DNA from: Nereocystis luetkeana
Taxonomy: Eukaryota > Sar > Phaeophyceae > Laminariales > Laminariaceae
Assembly: GCA_031213475.1 (NCBI GenBank)
Contig: JARUPZ010000016.1
Location: forward strand, 5,396,699 to 5,460,698
Direction of reading: 5' to 3'
Length of the DNA stretch: 64,000 bases
The position numbers and the translations under genes were made by a program. Position 1 is the stretch's first letter. Each line of letters opens with the position of its first letter. The notes below the pieces were generated by a model. The model was not told where the DNA came from. It did no database searches and was given only the letters and a program-made list of their open reading frames with translations. Of the stretch, positions 1 through 9,634 are shown piece by piece.

Positions 1-942
1 TCTCGGGAGCGACGGGAAATCGCCCGATCGATGTGGGGGGGAGCTGAACCCTTGCGGGCCCGCCACCTGGACCCGCGAGCGAGGGCTTCCGCCTCTCGCT
101 GACGGCGGTGACGACCGCGGAAGCATCGTAAGAGGCGGGCTCGCCTTTTTTCTTCGAGTCGGTCGAGCGACCACCGACCAAGAGCCATCCCCTCCTCCTC
201 CGTTCCCCCCGCCCGCCTCGCCGGCCTCCTCCGCTCCCCCTTCGCCGCCTACCGTCTCCCCTGCGCCCCGATTGTCGGACGCCGCTGCTACCCCCGTTCC
301 CGCCGTCGCCACCGCCGCCGCCGTCGATGCTGTTACGGTCGCCGTGGCTGCCGCTGTTGCCGCCGCCACAGTTTCCGCCGCTTCCGCCTGCGCCAACGCC
401 GCCACTACCGCCGCCGTCACCACCACCCTATCCTGGGGGTCCTCGCGGGATCCCGTTTCAGCCTCGCTCGAAGGGTGGGACCCGTCCTCATCGTCCGTCT
501 CTCCCTCGCTATCGCTGCTGTACCGCTTGCACACTCTAGAGGTCCCGCCGGCGCCCGCGTCCACCGCTGCACAATCAGGTGTTGACGATACCGCTGCTGC
601 TGCTTGAGCGGATGTCCCCGCCCCTTCCCCCGCTCTTGTGCCATCGGCTGAGTCAGCCTCCCCGTCCCGTCGTGACGCTTCCTCGAGCGCGAGGTCTCCC
701 ACGATGTGGGCGGATACCACCCCCCGTGCTAGCGACGGCGGCGGCACCGTGGTCACCACTCCTGCCTCCTCCGCGGCCCGTCCGTTTTGTTTCGTTACGG
801 CAGGAGCAGTGGCGGCGTCGCCGGCTGGACTCGATTGCTGCCGCTGTTTCTTCTTTTTGCGAGCGTTTTTCTTCCCACTAGTTGCCCCTGTTTTTGCCAC
901 AAGAGCAGAAGAAGCGGTATTTTGTGGAAGCGAAGGCAACAT
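1..942 (-). CDS. Low-complexity open frame, partial; probable 3' exon of the ankyrin gene
   Basis: One frame is open over the whole interval on the minus strand and leaves the window at base 1. It has an in-frame ATG at 942-940. A phase-compatible splice acceptor (AG at 879-878) would instead join it from 877 onward to the ankyrin exon that ends at 2286. The encoded stretch starts with a Lys/Arg-rich patch (KKNARKKKKQRQQ) and continues with long Ala/Val/Thr-rich and Gly-rich runs. It includes an acidic patch (YSSDSEGETDDEDG), then WSVVARPTRRKK, and ends in SGDFPSLPR. No known domain is recognised; it looks intrinsically disordered. Same strand and compatible phase favour it being part of the ankyrin gene, but a separate gene starting at 942 is possible. 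Confidence 0.45.
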   Translation of the reverse strand, partial: MLPSLPQNTASSALVAKTGATSGKKNARKKKKQRQQSSPAGDAATAPAVTKQNGRAAEEAGVVTTVPPPSLARGVVSAHIVGDLALEEASRRDGEADSADGTRAGEGAGTSAQAAAAVSSTPDCAAVDAGAGGTSRVCKRYSSDSEGETDDEDGSHPSSEAETGSREDPQDRVVVTAAVVAALAQAEAAETVAAATAAATATVTASTAAAVATAGTGVAAASDNRGAGETVGGEGGAEEAGEAGGGNGGGGDGSWSVVARPTRRKKASPPLTMLPRSSPPSARGGSPRSRVQVAGPQGFSSPPHRSGDFPSLPR

Positions 943-962
943 ACCGACAAGCAGAGGGGGGA

Positions 963-985
963 GGGGGGGGGGGGGGGGGGGGGGG
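963..985. repeat. Poly-G run (23 G)
   Basis: Uninterrupted G homopolymer directly upstream (minus-strand sense) of the 1-942 open frame. It is one of many long G/C runs in the window. Confidence 0.9.
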
Positions 986-1057
986 CGGTTGAGGTGGGGC
1001 GGTTTTGGGAGACGACGAGGATGAGTCGATACGGGCGTGCAACCGCGCGAACACATA

Positions 1058-1170
1058 TTACGGGGGACCATAGTTAATGGGACCTATGGTATACATAAAA
1101 ACCTATACCTGGATTTTTTCTTCCATTTTTACCAACAATATTTGGTCCTATTAACTATGGTCCCCCGTAA
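1058..1170. mobile_element. MITE, family A (copy 1), TA target duplication
   Basis: A 113-bp element with near-perfect terminal inverted repeats starting TTACGGGGGACCATAGTTAA and ending in the complement of this. It is flanked by TA on both sides (1056-1057 and 1171-1172), as expected for Tc1/mariner-type insertion. The interior is AT-rich with no coding capacity. Related copies lie near 3953, 7365 and 62436. Confidence 0.8.
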
Positions 1171-1756
1171 TAGTGCGGTAATAAGAACGCGACAAAGCGG
1201 CGCGGGAAACGGGAGAGAGAATATGACAAGGAGGGGGGGGGGGGTGGTATTGCAATCCCCTCCTCGCCCAGAGCGACCTATGAGTAGACCGCGTTGGTCT
1301 GCACTCGATATATACATATATGTGACGAGAAGAAAGCTAAAAACACGCAATTCGACATCAATATCGGCGTTGAGGGCTGCTGGTGCTACATATGATATGG
1401 CCCCGACAAGCACGTCGACGATGTCATGCCCCCCAACGCCTTCCCCCCCCTCCCGTTCCCCCATACGCCCCTTGCCCCCACACCTGCCAGCCCGTTGCCG
1501 GCTCCCCCGCCGCGCCCCTTACCCGCTCCCAGGAGCGAGCTCGAGCCCTTCTCCAGCTCCACGAGCAAAACTCGCTCCCTCTCTTTCGCCTCGCTTTCGA
1601 GCTCCGCCCATCTGGATCAACATCGAAAAAACACATTTGGTTTGCAAACGGCGTCAACAAAAAGCTGGTCGGGTCGTGGCCGGGGTACAGGCGTTTGTTT
1701 CAGCTTGCACACGGGGTCAATAAAAGCAGGGTTGTTCACGGGCAAAGGTGAAAAAT

Positions 1757-1840
1757 CTCGCGGGTCGGGTCGGGGGGGGGTACGACCCGACCGAACACGT
1801 GACATTGTGAAGACTCTCTGACCCGACCCGCGGGTCGGCC
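1757..1840. repeat. CGGGT-rich palindromic repeat
   Basis: Contains CGCGGGTCGGGTCGGG followed about 50 bp later by its inverse GACCCGACCCGCGGGTCGG. This is the same sequence type as the larger element at 43126-43770, so it is probably a truncated relative. The rest of 1171-2285 holds pyrimidine-rich and CAG-type simple sequence and no supported exon. Confidence 0.55.
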
Positions 1841-2285
1841 CAAAATAATCAAACTTCCAAGCAACCAGGTTCAACGCTGCCCCCTGTTCCGTGGTCCGTG
1901 CTATTGTCACCAGCCCCGAACCCCGGGTCTTCAAGAAGGCAGCTTACGGTATGCCCACTCAACACAGCAGCAGAAGCAGCAAAGGCAGCAGCGGCATCAG
2001 CGATAGCAGCAGCAAAGCAGGAAGCAGAAACTATATTTTGCAACAACAATTTGCAGCAGACAACAACCGACACAACCGATCGAACTAACCAAAACACCCG
2101 CGACTTTTGCGGCGCACCTTTTGAGAACCTCATAAAGCCACAAGTACATTATATATAATTCAGAATATTATATATTCCACATCTACCTTTCGGGTCAGAA
2201 ACAACCCGCGACCCCACTCCACCCCACTAACACTCCCACTATACCCCACCCCATCCCTCGGCTGCTACTCCGGCCACGTACTCAC

Positions 2286-5200
2286 CGTTGCTTCAGCAAC
2301 CTCACGCATTCGGCCGCCGGGGCGCTGCCCCCCCGCGCCCCCTCCCGCAGGGCCGTCTTCTTGCCCTCCAGGTTAAGCGCCACATCTACCGCCGTTCGCC
2401 CGGCCTTATCCCCCACCGTGCAGTCGGCGCCGGCCTCGAGGAGCAGGCGCACCGCAGTCGGGGACTGCGCGAACGCCGCGCAGTGCAGGGCCGTGTGCCC
2501 GTGGCGGTTGCGCGACAGAAGCCTGGGGTCGTCCGGTCCCAAGTAAAACTTCCGAGAAAGCTTGCTGCCGCTGCCGCTGCCGCTGCCGCCGCTCCAGCTG
2601 GTTGCTGTGCTACCGCCGCTGCTGACCTTGTCGGAACGGGGCTGCAGAAGGGCTGCTATGGTTTCGGAGCTTGCCTCTGTCTCCACCGCCGAAAGGCAAG
2701 CAACCATAAGCGCTGTTGACGCGGGTAAAATGCGGGGGCGGCGGGGCGGGCAGGGGACGGAGGGCAGGGCGAGGGGTCGGAAAGAGCAACGTCGACAAAG
2801 TTGAGAAATGATAAATTCTACCATTCTGCTCGTAAAAATACCAGGTAGATAAGAGACGTTCTACGGCATATAAATACCACTCTGTCCCGAAATGTAAGGA
2901 CCGTTTGTATGCGAATATTTATACAAAAAAAGGTACCTATATTCCGGAACAAAATTTCCGTTTTGGTACGATCATACTTGTAGAGTTCAAGACGAATATT
3001 GTGTGTGTGTTTGTAAATATAGCGTGGCTTGTTTGAAAATCTCGAAAAGCGAGATCGCAACCCCTGGGGAGTAGGCCCGTGCTTAGATAAATTCACAGCG
3101 TAGAAGTGCGAGCGCACCTCGGAGAAAATACGACAGATACACTTGCACGAGGAGCATAACGCGTCTTCCGCAGCTGTCAGGCTAGCTGGCAGCTGCAGCA
3201 GTAGCGCTGTCGACGTGTTTCAGATATATTTTTTCACAAATTTTCATCACTCTTGGCCGAGGGGGCGAGTACTGCAATTTTCACCTTTCGGCGAATATTT
3301 CACTTCACATACGATCAATACATACAGTACCTCTACCACAATCGAGAGGTCACGCCAAGGCGTCGGCAGCTGCCAAATAGCCCATACACAGCGCCACCAC
3401 GATCATCTATTGCTAACGATATGGTTGGGAATGCCCACACGTCGGATACATAGATCATCTACAGATAGATCTACAGATATATCATCTACTGTAGATACTA
3501 ACCTGCCGTTTTATGTCGTTGTGCGGGAACTGTGTAGTACATATCCAACCTAGTAAGTACGCCCCACATGAACCAGGGAGGTTACATGGTTCCCACCCGG
3601 CAACGTGAGCTAGATCATACAGATCATACAGATCAGGGACCTATCTAGCTCCCTTGAAATACTTAGATCAAAAGCGGGAATCGATCATCTGTCCGAATGT
3701 GGAGCGTTCAGTTTGCCGCACTGCTTTCGCTGCGTGTTTGTTCAACAAACATAAAAAAAAAAACTACTTTGTACAGCAGTTATATCCCGTCTCCCCCCAC
3801 TCAAAGTGGGCAGCAGTCTTTTCTTTCCGCCGACAGCGGCGCGCCGAAAACCGAAATTTACCTCCCCTCCGCCGCCTCAAAAGGAAAAAAGGTAGGCAGG
3901 CAAAAGGTGCCCCTGCCACCATCCTCTTTGCACTTGAACCGTTGTACATACTGCTGCGGGGGACTAAAATAATCAGGACCCATCATATGCACAAAAATCT
4001 ATATACTACAGTTCACTGAGCATATTTGGTTCTGGTTACTGCTCCCCGGTAATACAACACTTACTGCGAATATCACCCTATTCAAATATTAAGTAGTTAG
4101 TCTCTCAACACATTGTTGCAGTTCTGAGGGTTATACATACGTAAAACCCCGCACGCCAGTTATGGGGGAATATTACTTCGGGACTAGGGTCAGATTTAAG
4201 TTTCCGTACAATGCTGCGCTTACTAAAAGGATTTGCACCTGTACCGTCGTGTGAGGGACAAACTACTTGGAATTAAAATTGAAACATTTTTTCCCGCGGC
4301 AAAAGGGATACCTGTATACATCACAAAAACAAAAATGAGGGGGCGAAAAAAAAAATACCTGTGTCTCCTTGGGAGGTGGCCCTTTCCTCGATCGAGGGGT
4401 CGACCCTCAGTAGCCTGCGGACGATTCCTGCCTGTTGGTTGGCGTGGGGGGGGGGCGGGGGGGGGGGGGGGGGTAGAAGCAGGGGCAGGCAGGGCAGATG
4501 CGAGGAAGAGAAGCAAGCGTAAGCGAAACATCGGAGGGCAGTCCTCGCGAGCCAATACACAATTAATGCAGCTGCTTCACCGCATTGTTGGTTTCGGAGA
4601 AGCAGGGGCAGGCAGGGCAGATGCGAGCAAGAGAAGCAAGCGTAAGCGAAACATCGGAGGGCAGTCCTCGCAAGCCAATACACAATTGATGCAGCTGCTT
4701 CACTGCACTCTTGTTTCGAGAACCAGGGCAAAATATTCTGCCGTACATCGCTCCTGGCATTTCGTAGGACGCCCTTATCTTATACCTGGTAGACTGTACG
4801 AGAATCGCCGGTGTTCCTACCGTCGACGCCAAATATGAGGGTGTTGCCTACTAAGCTTTGGGGGTAAAAGATCGATCGACTACCTAGCCCAGGGTGATCC
4901 TTGTGACAGGTGTCTGTGTGGCCGGCACACCGAGGGTACACAGCGAACCCGTGGCCCATTTGCATGACCTCTACATACCAAAGAAAAGACAGAAGAGAGC
5001 ACGTGTGGCGGGCTGTCTGTGTCAACGCCACACCTGCTCTCTTTCTGCTTTCGTTGTGGTCAAGGTCATGTACATGGGCCACGGATTCGCGGCGTCCTGG
5101 CTTTCTTATTCTGAGGGCGTTACTACTCCAGGAGCTCATTGCCCCAACTCTTTCTCTGGGGGCACCGCTGCTATTGGGTGCCCAGTGTCTATCGGCTACC

Positions 5201-7482
5201 GGTGCCGAGAGAGCGCCTCTGATCGTGTCGGGAAGGAGCGGTCGAATACCGATACAAATCGCGAAAAAAAAAAACATTTACACTGCTGTACGTTATGTGC
5301 ATACCGTTGGGTGGTACACCGTATAGACGCAGACTACAAGCGCGAATGCTGAACATGGACAACAGACAATGGCCACTGCAACAGCGATAAAAACCGCGAT
5401 ACCAGACTATTGCGACCAGATTTCCAAATTTAGTGTCGCCTACAGCAATCTGTCGACAGTTTCTACGTTTTTTTTTATCATGACCGACTACATGTCTCCT
5501 TAGATTTTTACCCCTGGTTATACAGTAAAAGCATTAGAGTACTGTTGTGTCTATTCTTGAAGGCGTGGACGTACTGCTGTCGTCCAGATATCTCGCATCC
5601 CCGCAGCAGGATGGTGAGACGCCCCACGGTGGAATACCACGGTGTATACCAGCAGAGACAAAGCAGCAATATCAGCACAAAAAATAATCACTCCCGAGTC
5701 ACCGGACTTCTATAGGAAGTCAACGTGAAGTGGATTACTGATAGCAGTATCGGGTATCGGGGTCTCGTTCGTATCATATCAGACGGAGCAGACGTGCCGC
5801 CCGGGAACAGCGAGACCTACCCCACACTTTGGATACCACCACCGTCTCAATGCAAGCTTTTACAGCACTAGGATACATAACGTACTCGCTTTTACAGCAC
5901 ATCTCCATCTGCTGTACTATCAATATTTTTTATAGCACGAGCATAGACCGTACTCGTACATCCTCGTGGAGAGAAGCGGCGCAAGCGGTGCAAGTGACCA
6001 TACCTGTGCCCCGACATGGACACAATCGACCGCCCCAACGAGCGACCCGAAGAACGCTCCACGCACAAGGGGCGGGCCCGAGGCGGCTCCGGGTCGGGGC
6101 GGGGCGAGGGGCGCGCGTGGCAACCAATTAATTGATTGCTCCCGCGGCATGTTGCCTTCCACGTATTGGAAAGCAAAACAAAACGAAACAAAGCAGAACA
6201 AAGACACCTCAAACATTGCCAGATACTACGAACGACTTGCCAGTAGTATGATATACCAGGTATCACTCTGTCCATCAATGTAAGGACCGTTTTGGTATTC
6301 ATAATGCAACCCAACTGTTCCTCTCATTTACGGACAGAGTGGCATACCGGTACACTCCGAGCGTACACTCGTACTGGTACTTCGGACTAAGACGCAAAAG
6401 AGCAACAAAAGGACCCCCCCCCCCCCCCCCCCCCCCCCCGCTCCCACCTGCCGACCACGTACTACGAACTTCTTGCTGCTGCTACTGCTGCTGCCACTGC
6501 TGACAAGAAAGGGGAAACGGAAAAGAGGTTCATACCGTTTACAGTGTGGCCCCGCCAACACGAAACGGAACTCTCTGAGCAAGCAACACGTTTATTGTGA
6601 CACCATCCTTCGGACTGCAGTCCCGTTTTTGGGACTTTGAGACAAGCCAGTCGAATTCTGGGTAATTTGTCCCCAAAACGAGACTGCAGTCCTCAAAGGG
6701 TTTATTTTAGCTCGTAGGCTATTTGTTCACCTGTAGGATTTGGTGTAGCGCTCGCTGTTGAGCACGATTTCTCGAGCAAAATACTCTTGGCGTCCCCAAA
6801 AAAGTGAGTCACTCGTCCTTGAAAAGATATTTCTGAATCGTGGGCCTGTATCGTACTCTGTATGGAGGTTAGAGGGGGTATCGAGGACACTGACTCACCG
6901 CGTTGTTCTTGGCCGCGATGTGGAGGCAAGAGCTCTGCGTCTCGTTGGTGGCCATCTTCGTCGAAGCCTTCGCCTCCAGGAGAAGGTCCACCATCCTCAG
7001 CTCCCCTGCGATGCCAGCCGGGCAGGCCGGTCAGCCAGTGCAGGGGGCAGTGAAAGATCGTTCAGAGGGAAGAGAGAGAGCAAAGGAGACAAAGTGAAAA
7101 AATCAGAGAGATGGTGGTTCACGACCTCGACGTAAAGCAGAAACAGTACGTACATAGTATAAATAGCAGGAAAAACATCAACATCAGCAGCAGCAGCAAA
7201 AGCGCCAACGTCAGCAACGGCAGCAGCAACAGCGGTAGCATCAACAACAATACTAAGCGCGCGCCTCCTCTTCAGCAGCACGTCAAAGCGGTCCTTCAAA
7301 TCAAATGCTTTACCTGGTAGTTTACCATCATACTACTGCTACCACCACTAATACTACTACTGCTATTACGGGAGACCATAACGAATAGGACTAAAAGTTG
7401 GTGGTAAAAATAGGTAAATATACCTCGTACATATTTTGTGTGTGCCGTAGGTCCTAGTTATCATGGTCCCCCGTAGTGCTAT

Positions 7483-7518
<36 letters not shown>

Positions 7519-7538
7519 CACTACCACTACCACTACCA

Positions 7539-7602
<64 letters not shown>

Positions 7603-7623
7603 TACTTCTACTTCTACTTCTAC

Positions 7624-7694
<71 letters not shown>

Positions 7695-9442
7695 ATACCA
7701 CATTGCCCTATTAATACTACTGCTGTGTACTCGTACCGTTTTTTTTTGTGGAGACACTCGCCCGCCTCCTCGTTAATTCCTTAAAACGTGCCGTTGATAT
7801 TGCTGTGCCCTCAACATAACGGGGGGGGGAGTGTGCTCGATATCATGCATGACCGTAGTCACATGACCACAGACCCTCGCATTCCTACAATGCCGGGACG
7901 GGGGGGTGATGATACTTGAAAAAAAAAAAAAAACTGGTAGCACCTACGAGTATCAGGGTGATACACAAATGTACTATAGCTGGCGATGCGGATCAACGCC
8001 ATCGCGTGCAAAACCCGGGTACGGCGAGGGGGGGCGGCTTGCCATAATGCGACTACCTCGATGACCAACTGCTGGCGGCGCGATCTTCCCCCGAAAGTAT
8101 TACCGAGGTATCGCTTCGCCTCAACTCTAAATAAATGGAAGTCTTGGATTGAAATGAAATGAGGCCTCTCAGCCACCGCTGGAGACTCCGCTCACGGTTA
8201 TTACCCTTGCTAGGATCTCAGCGCGGCATGCAACGAGCAGAGAGAAATCACCTCGCTCGGCGCGCGAACCAACCATCGTCGACACCTTCTGTATTAACTA
8301 CAATGATAATAACGGCGGCAGCGGTGGCGGAGGTGTGAAGGTTGGTGACTCTCACGAATCGATATACCTGGTATACAATATTAATAGTGTATTCAGTAAT
8401 CAACCTACTCGTACAGCCTGTTTTGTGTGGGCCTCCGTCTCGTGTTTTTTTTTAGGTGGGAAGCGTCGTCCTCCCCAGCCGAATTTTGATTATATACTCG
8501 TACCTGGTATGGGTTTTCGGATTCCTCTACGACAGCACCTTTGCGTGACCACGAACTCCTTGATTTGAGAGTTTATGTGAGAACAGCAACAACAACAACA
8601 ACAACAACAACAACAAACAGCAACAATAACTACAGGCCAGGCAGGCACATATAGCGGTTTTATTTTTGCAGTTTCACAGCAGTTGAGTTTTCGTCACGAG
8701 TCAGTCACAATTCACAATTCCTGCTTCTGGAACAAGTTGGTGCATCATGTCTACCACCGAGAAAGACTGACCCGACCCGACGACATTTTTTCGTCCCCAG
8801 CGATAACTGCGCCCCGAGTCGAGTTGCTCTTTTATGACCTCCCTATCGTACTTGAGGGACCTGATGTCGACTTCCCGCCGCCTTATAGCATGTCTATGCA
8901 CCACAACAGCAAGCAGTAGCACTTGCATAGCGGTCTATGGCTACGAGTCGGGGATCAAAGTGGAACAGGATCGCGGTCTACCTGGAAACAGGTACTGCTG
9001 TATGTACCGCCAGGTACGAAATTTTAGGCATTTTTTGCGGCCCCAATTCGACGGCCCACAAGCCGTTTATCTATGCGCTTTTTACGAGACACTGCGCAGG
9101 CAACAGGGAGGACAACCCTTGCGGAGAACCGCAGTTATCGCTGCAGTTATATGCATGGTGGCCGCATGGCACGTCAACGGAGATGGATTGCTACGTGCCT
9201 TGTGCTGACCACGACACTGCTCGCCTCTCGGCTTCGGACGCCAGCTTACCCTATGATGACGGCCACGAGACTACGTATGTACGAAAGATAGCGTTTCGAG
9301 ACTCAGTACCTCTTTCGCAGGCTATGATGAGAGGGGTGACGCCCTGAGCATCCGTGATGTTGACATCGGCGCCTCGGCACAGAAGTGCGGCTACGCGGGG
9401 TACGTTAATCCGGTGAACCGCCTCGAGCAAGCTCAAGCTCAT
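2286..9442 (-). CDS. Ankyrin-repeat protein
   Basis: Three exons join in phase on the minus strand: 9442-9310, 7005-6899 and about 2680-2286; the last may start at 2674, since two acceptors lie 6 bp apart. The protein starts MSLSLLEAVHRINVPRVAAL and gives ankyrin repeats: LLCRGADVNITDAQGVTPLI, then ACERG|ELRMVDLLLEAKAS across the first junction, then SSCLHIAAKNNA, and in exon 3 HGHTALHCAAFAQSPTAVRL with LLLEAGADCTVGDKAGRTAV. Exon 3 also carries a Gly/Ser linker. The donor at 2286 (CG|GTGAGT, phase 2) shows that the gene continues, probably into the 1-877 frame. An in-frame ATG at 9616 exists, but the 9442 start gives a typical first ankyrin helix. Role unknown; such repeats bind other proteins. 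Introns hold MITEs and simple repeats. Confidence 0.8.
2870..2975. repeat. Family B repeat fragment (ACCACTCTGTCC)
   Basis: ATACCACTCTGTCCCGAAAT followed by GTAAGGACCGTTTGTAT matches the left end of the inverted-repeat element at 6250-6350. No clear right end is visible. It lies in the long ankyrin intron 2 (2681-6898). Confidence 0.4.
3447..3660. repeat. GATC-rich short palindromes
   Basis: Repeated ATCTACAGAT-type units at 3447-3499, and a palindrome from GAGCTAGATC to GATC...TCTAGCTC at 3607-3652. A similar AGATC/GATCT cluster occurs near 62890-62935. Non-coding, intronic. Confidence 0.5.
3953..4053. mobile_element. MITE, family A (degenerate copy 2)
   Basis: The left end (GCGGGGGACTAAAATAATCA, then GGACCCATCATATG) and the right end (GGTTCTGGTTACTGCTCCCC, then GGTAATA) are diverged versions of the family A termini. 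The length matches copy 1. Confidence 0.55.
4475..4720. repeat. 123-bp unit, two tandem copies
   Basis: AGAAGCAGGGGCAGGCAGGG starts at 4475 and again at 4598, and the copies stay nearly identical through the GCAGCTGCTTCAC segment. A G-run with one C interruption (4446-4473) sits immediately before copy 1. Confidence 0.85.
4944..5089. repeat. Inverted repeat with about 65-bp arms
   Basis: The left arm (4944-5010, starting CGAACCCGTGGCCCATTTGC) is mirrored by the right arm (5026-5089, ending CATGGGCCACGGATTCG), with several mismatches and about a 15-nt loop. The transcript would fold into a long hairpin. It lies in an ankyrin intron. Confidence 0.7.
6250..6350. mobile_element. MITE, family B
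   Basis: About 95 bp with termini TATCACTCTGTCCATCAATG and ATTTACGGACAGAGTGGCAT, inverted relative to each other. Related termini occur near 2872, 47570 and 48436. Confidence 0.6.
6414..6440. repeat. Poly-C run
   Basis: About 26 consecutive C bases, in an intron. Confidence 0.9.
6603..6705. mobile_element. MITE, family C (copy 1)
   Basis: A foldback element of about 100 bp with GACTGCAGTCCCGTTTTTGG near the left end and CCCCAAAACGAGACTGCAGT near the right end. The better-preserved copies at 59344 and 61595 show the full termini, AACCCTT...AAGGGTT. Confidence 0.7.
7365..7476. mobile_element. MITE, family A (copy 3)
   Basis: Left end TATTACGGGAGACCATAACG and right end CATGGTCCCCCGTA, same length and interior style as copy 1. 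It is inserted directly next to the ACT trinucleotide tract. Confidence 0.7.
7480..7694. repeat. (ACT)n microsatellite
   Basis: Over 200 bp of nearly pure ACT trinucleotides with CCA and TCT variants. It creates spurious poly-Thr, poly-Leu and poly-Val open frames in several frames. It lies in ankyrin intron 1. Confidence 0.95.
7821..7907 (+). repeat. Poly-G-linked repeat, copy 1
   Basis: A G-run, then GTGTGCTCGATATCATGCAT, GACCGTAGTC, and CTCGCATTCCTACAATGCCG with GGACGG, then another G-run. Same order as the copies at 22037, 22262, 24586, 50229 and 50418. Confidence 0.7.
8583..8627. repeat. (AAC)n microsatellite
   Basis: About 40 bp of CAACAACAAC repeat in ankyrin intron 1. Confidence 0.9.
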
Positions 9443-9634
9443 CCTGCTTGCAATGAGGAACCAGGAGCAAGGAACCTCTCTCTCTCTGCTTCCAATGGAT
9501 GTCGGCGGGGTTTCAATTTTCGTAAGTTGCTTTCGTGAAAAGGAACCCAGGGTTGGTTGTAGTTGCGCCGCATCCCCGCAGCAGCCTGGTACCCACCTCC
9601 CACCGCACCATCCCATCCATCCCGCCTGCCCGCT
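9443..9634. promoter_or_regulatory. Candidate bidirectional promoter, ankyrin gene / methyltransferase
   Basis: Only 192 bp separate the two outward-facing start codons. The interval contains a CT-rich tract (CTCTCTCTCTGCTTCC) and no coding frame that either gene needs. No TATA-like box is evident. The role is inferred only from the head-to-head arrangement. Confidence 0.4.

Noticed and set aside
272-607. Ala/Thr-rich open frame on the plus strand
   Set aside because: Antisense shadow of the longer minus-strand frame, which runs through the whole 1-942 interval.
7366-7784. Long poly-Val, poly-Thr and poly-Leu open frames
   Set aside because: Direct translation of the ACT microsatellite in all frames; no protein signal.
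9251-9616. Upstream in-frame ATG at 9616 for the ankyrin gene
   Set aside because: It would overlap the promoter and nearly abut the methyltransferase ATG. The extra 58 residues look like translated UTR, whereas the start at 9442 opens directly into the ankyrin helix.
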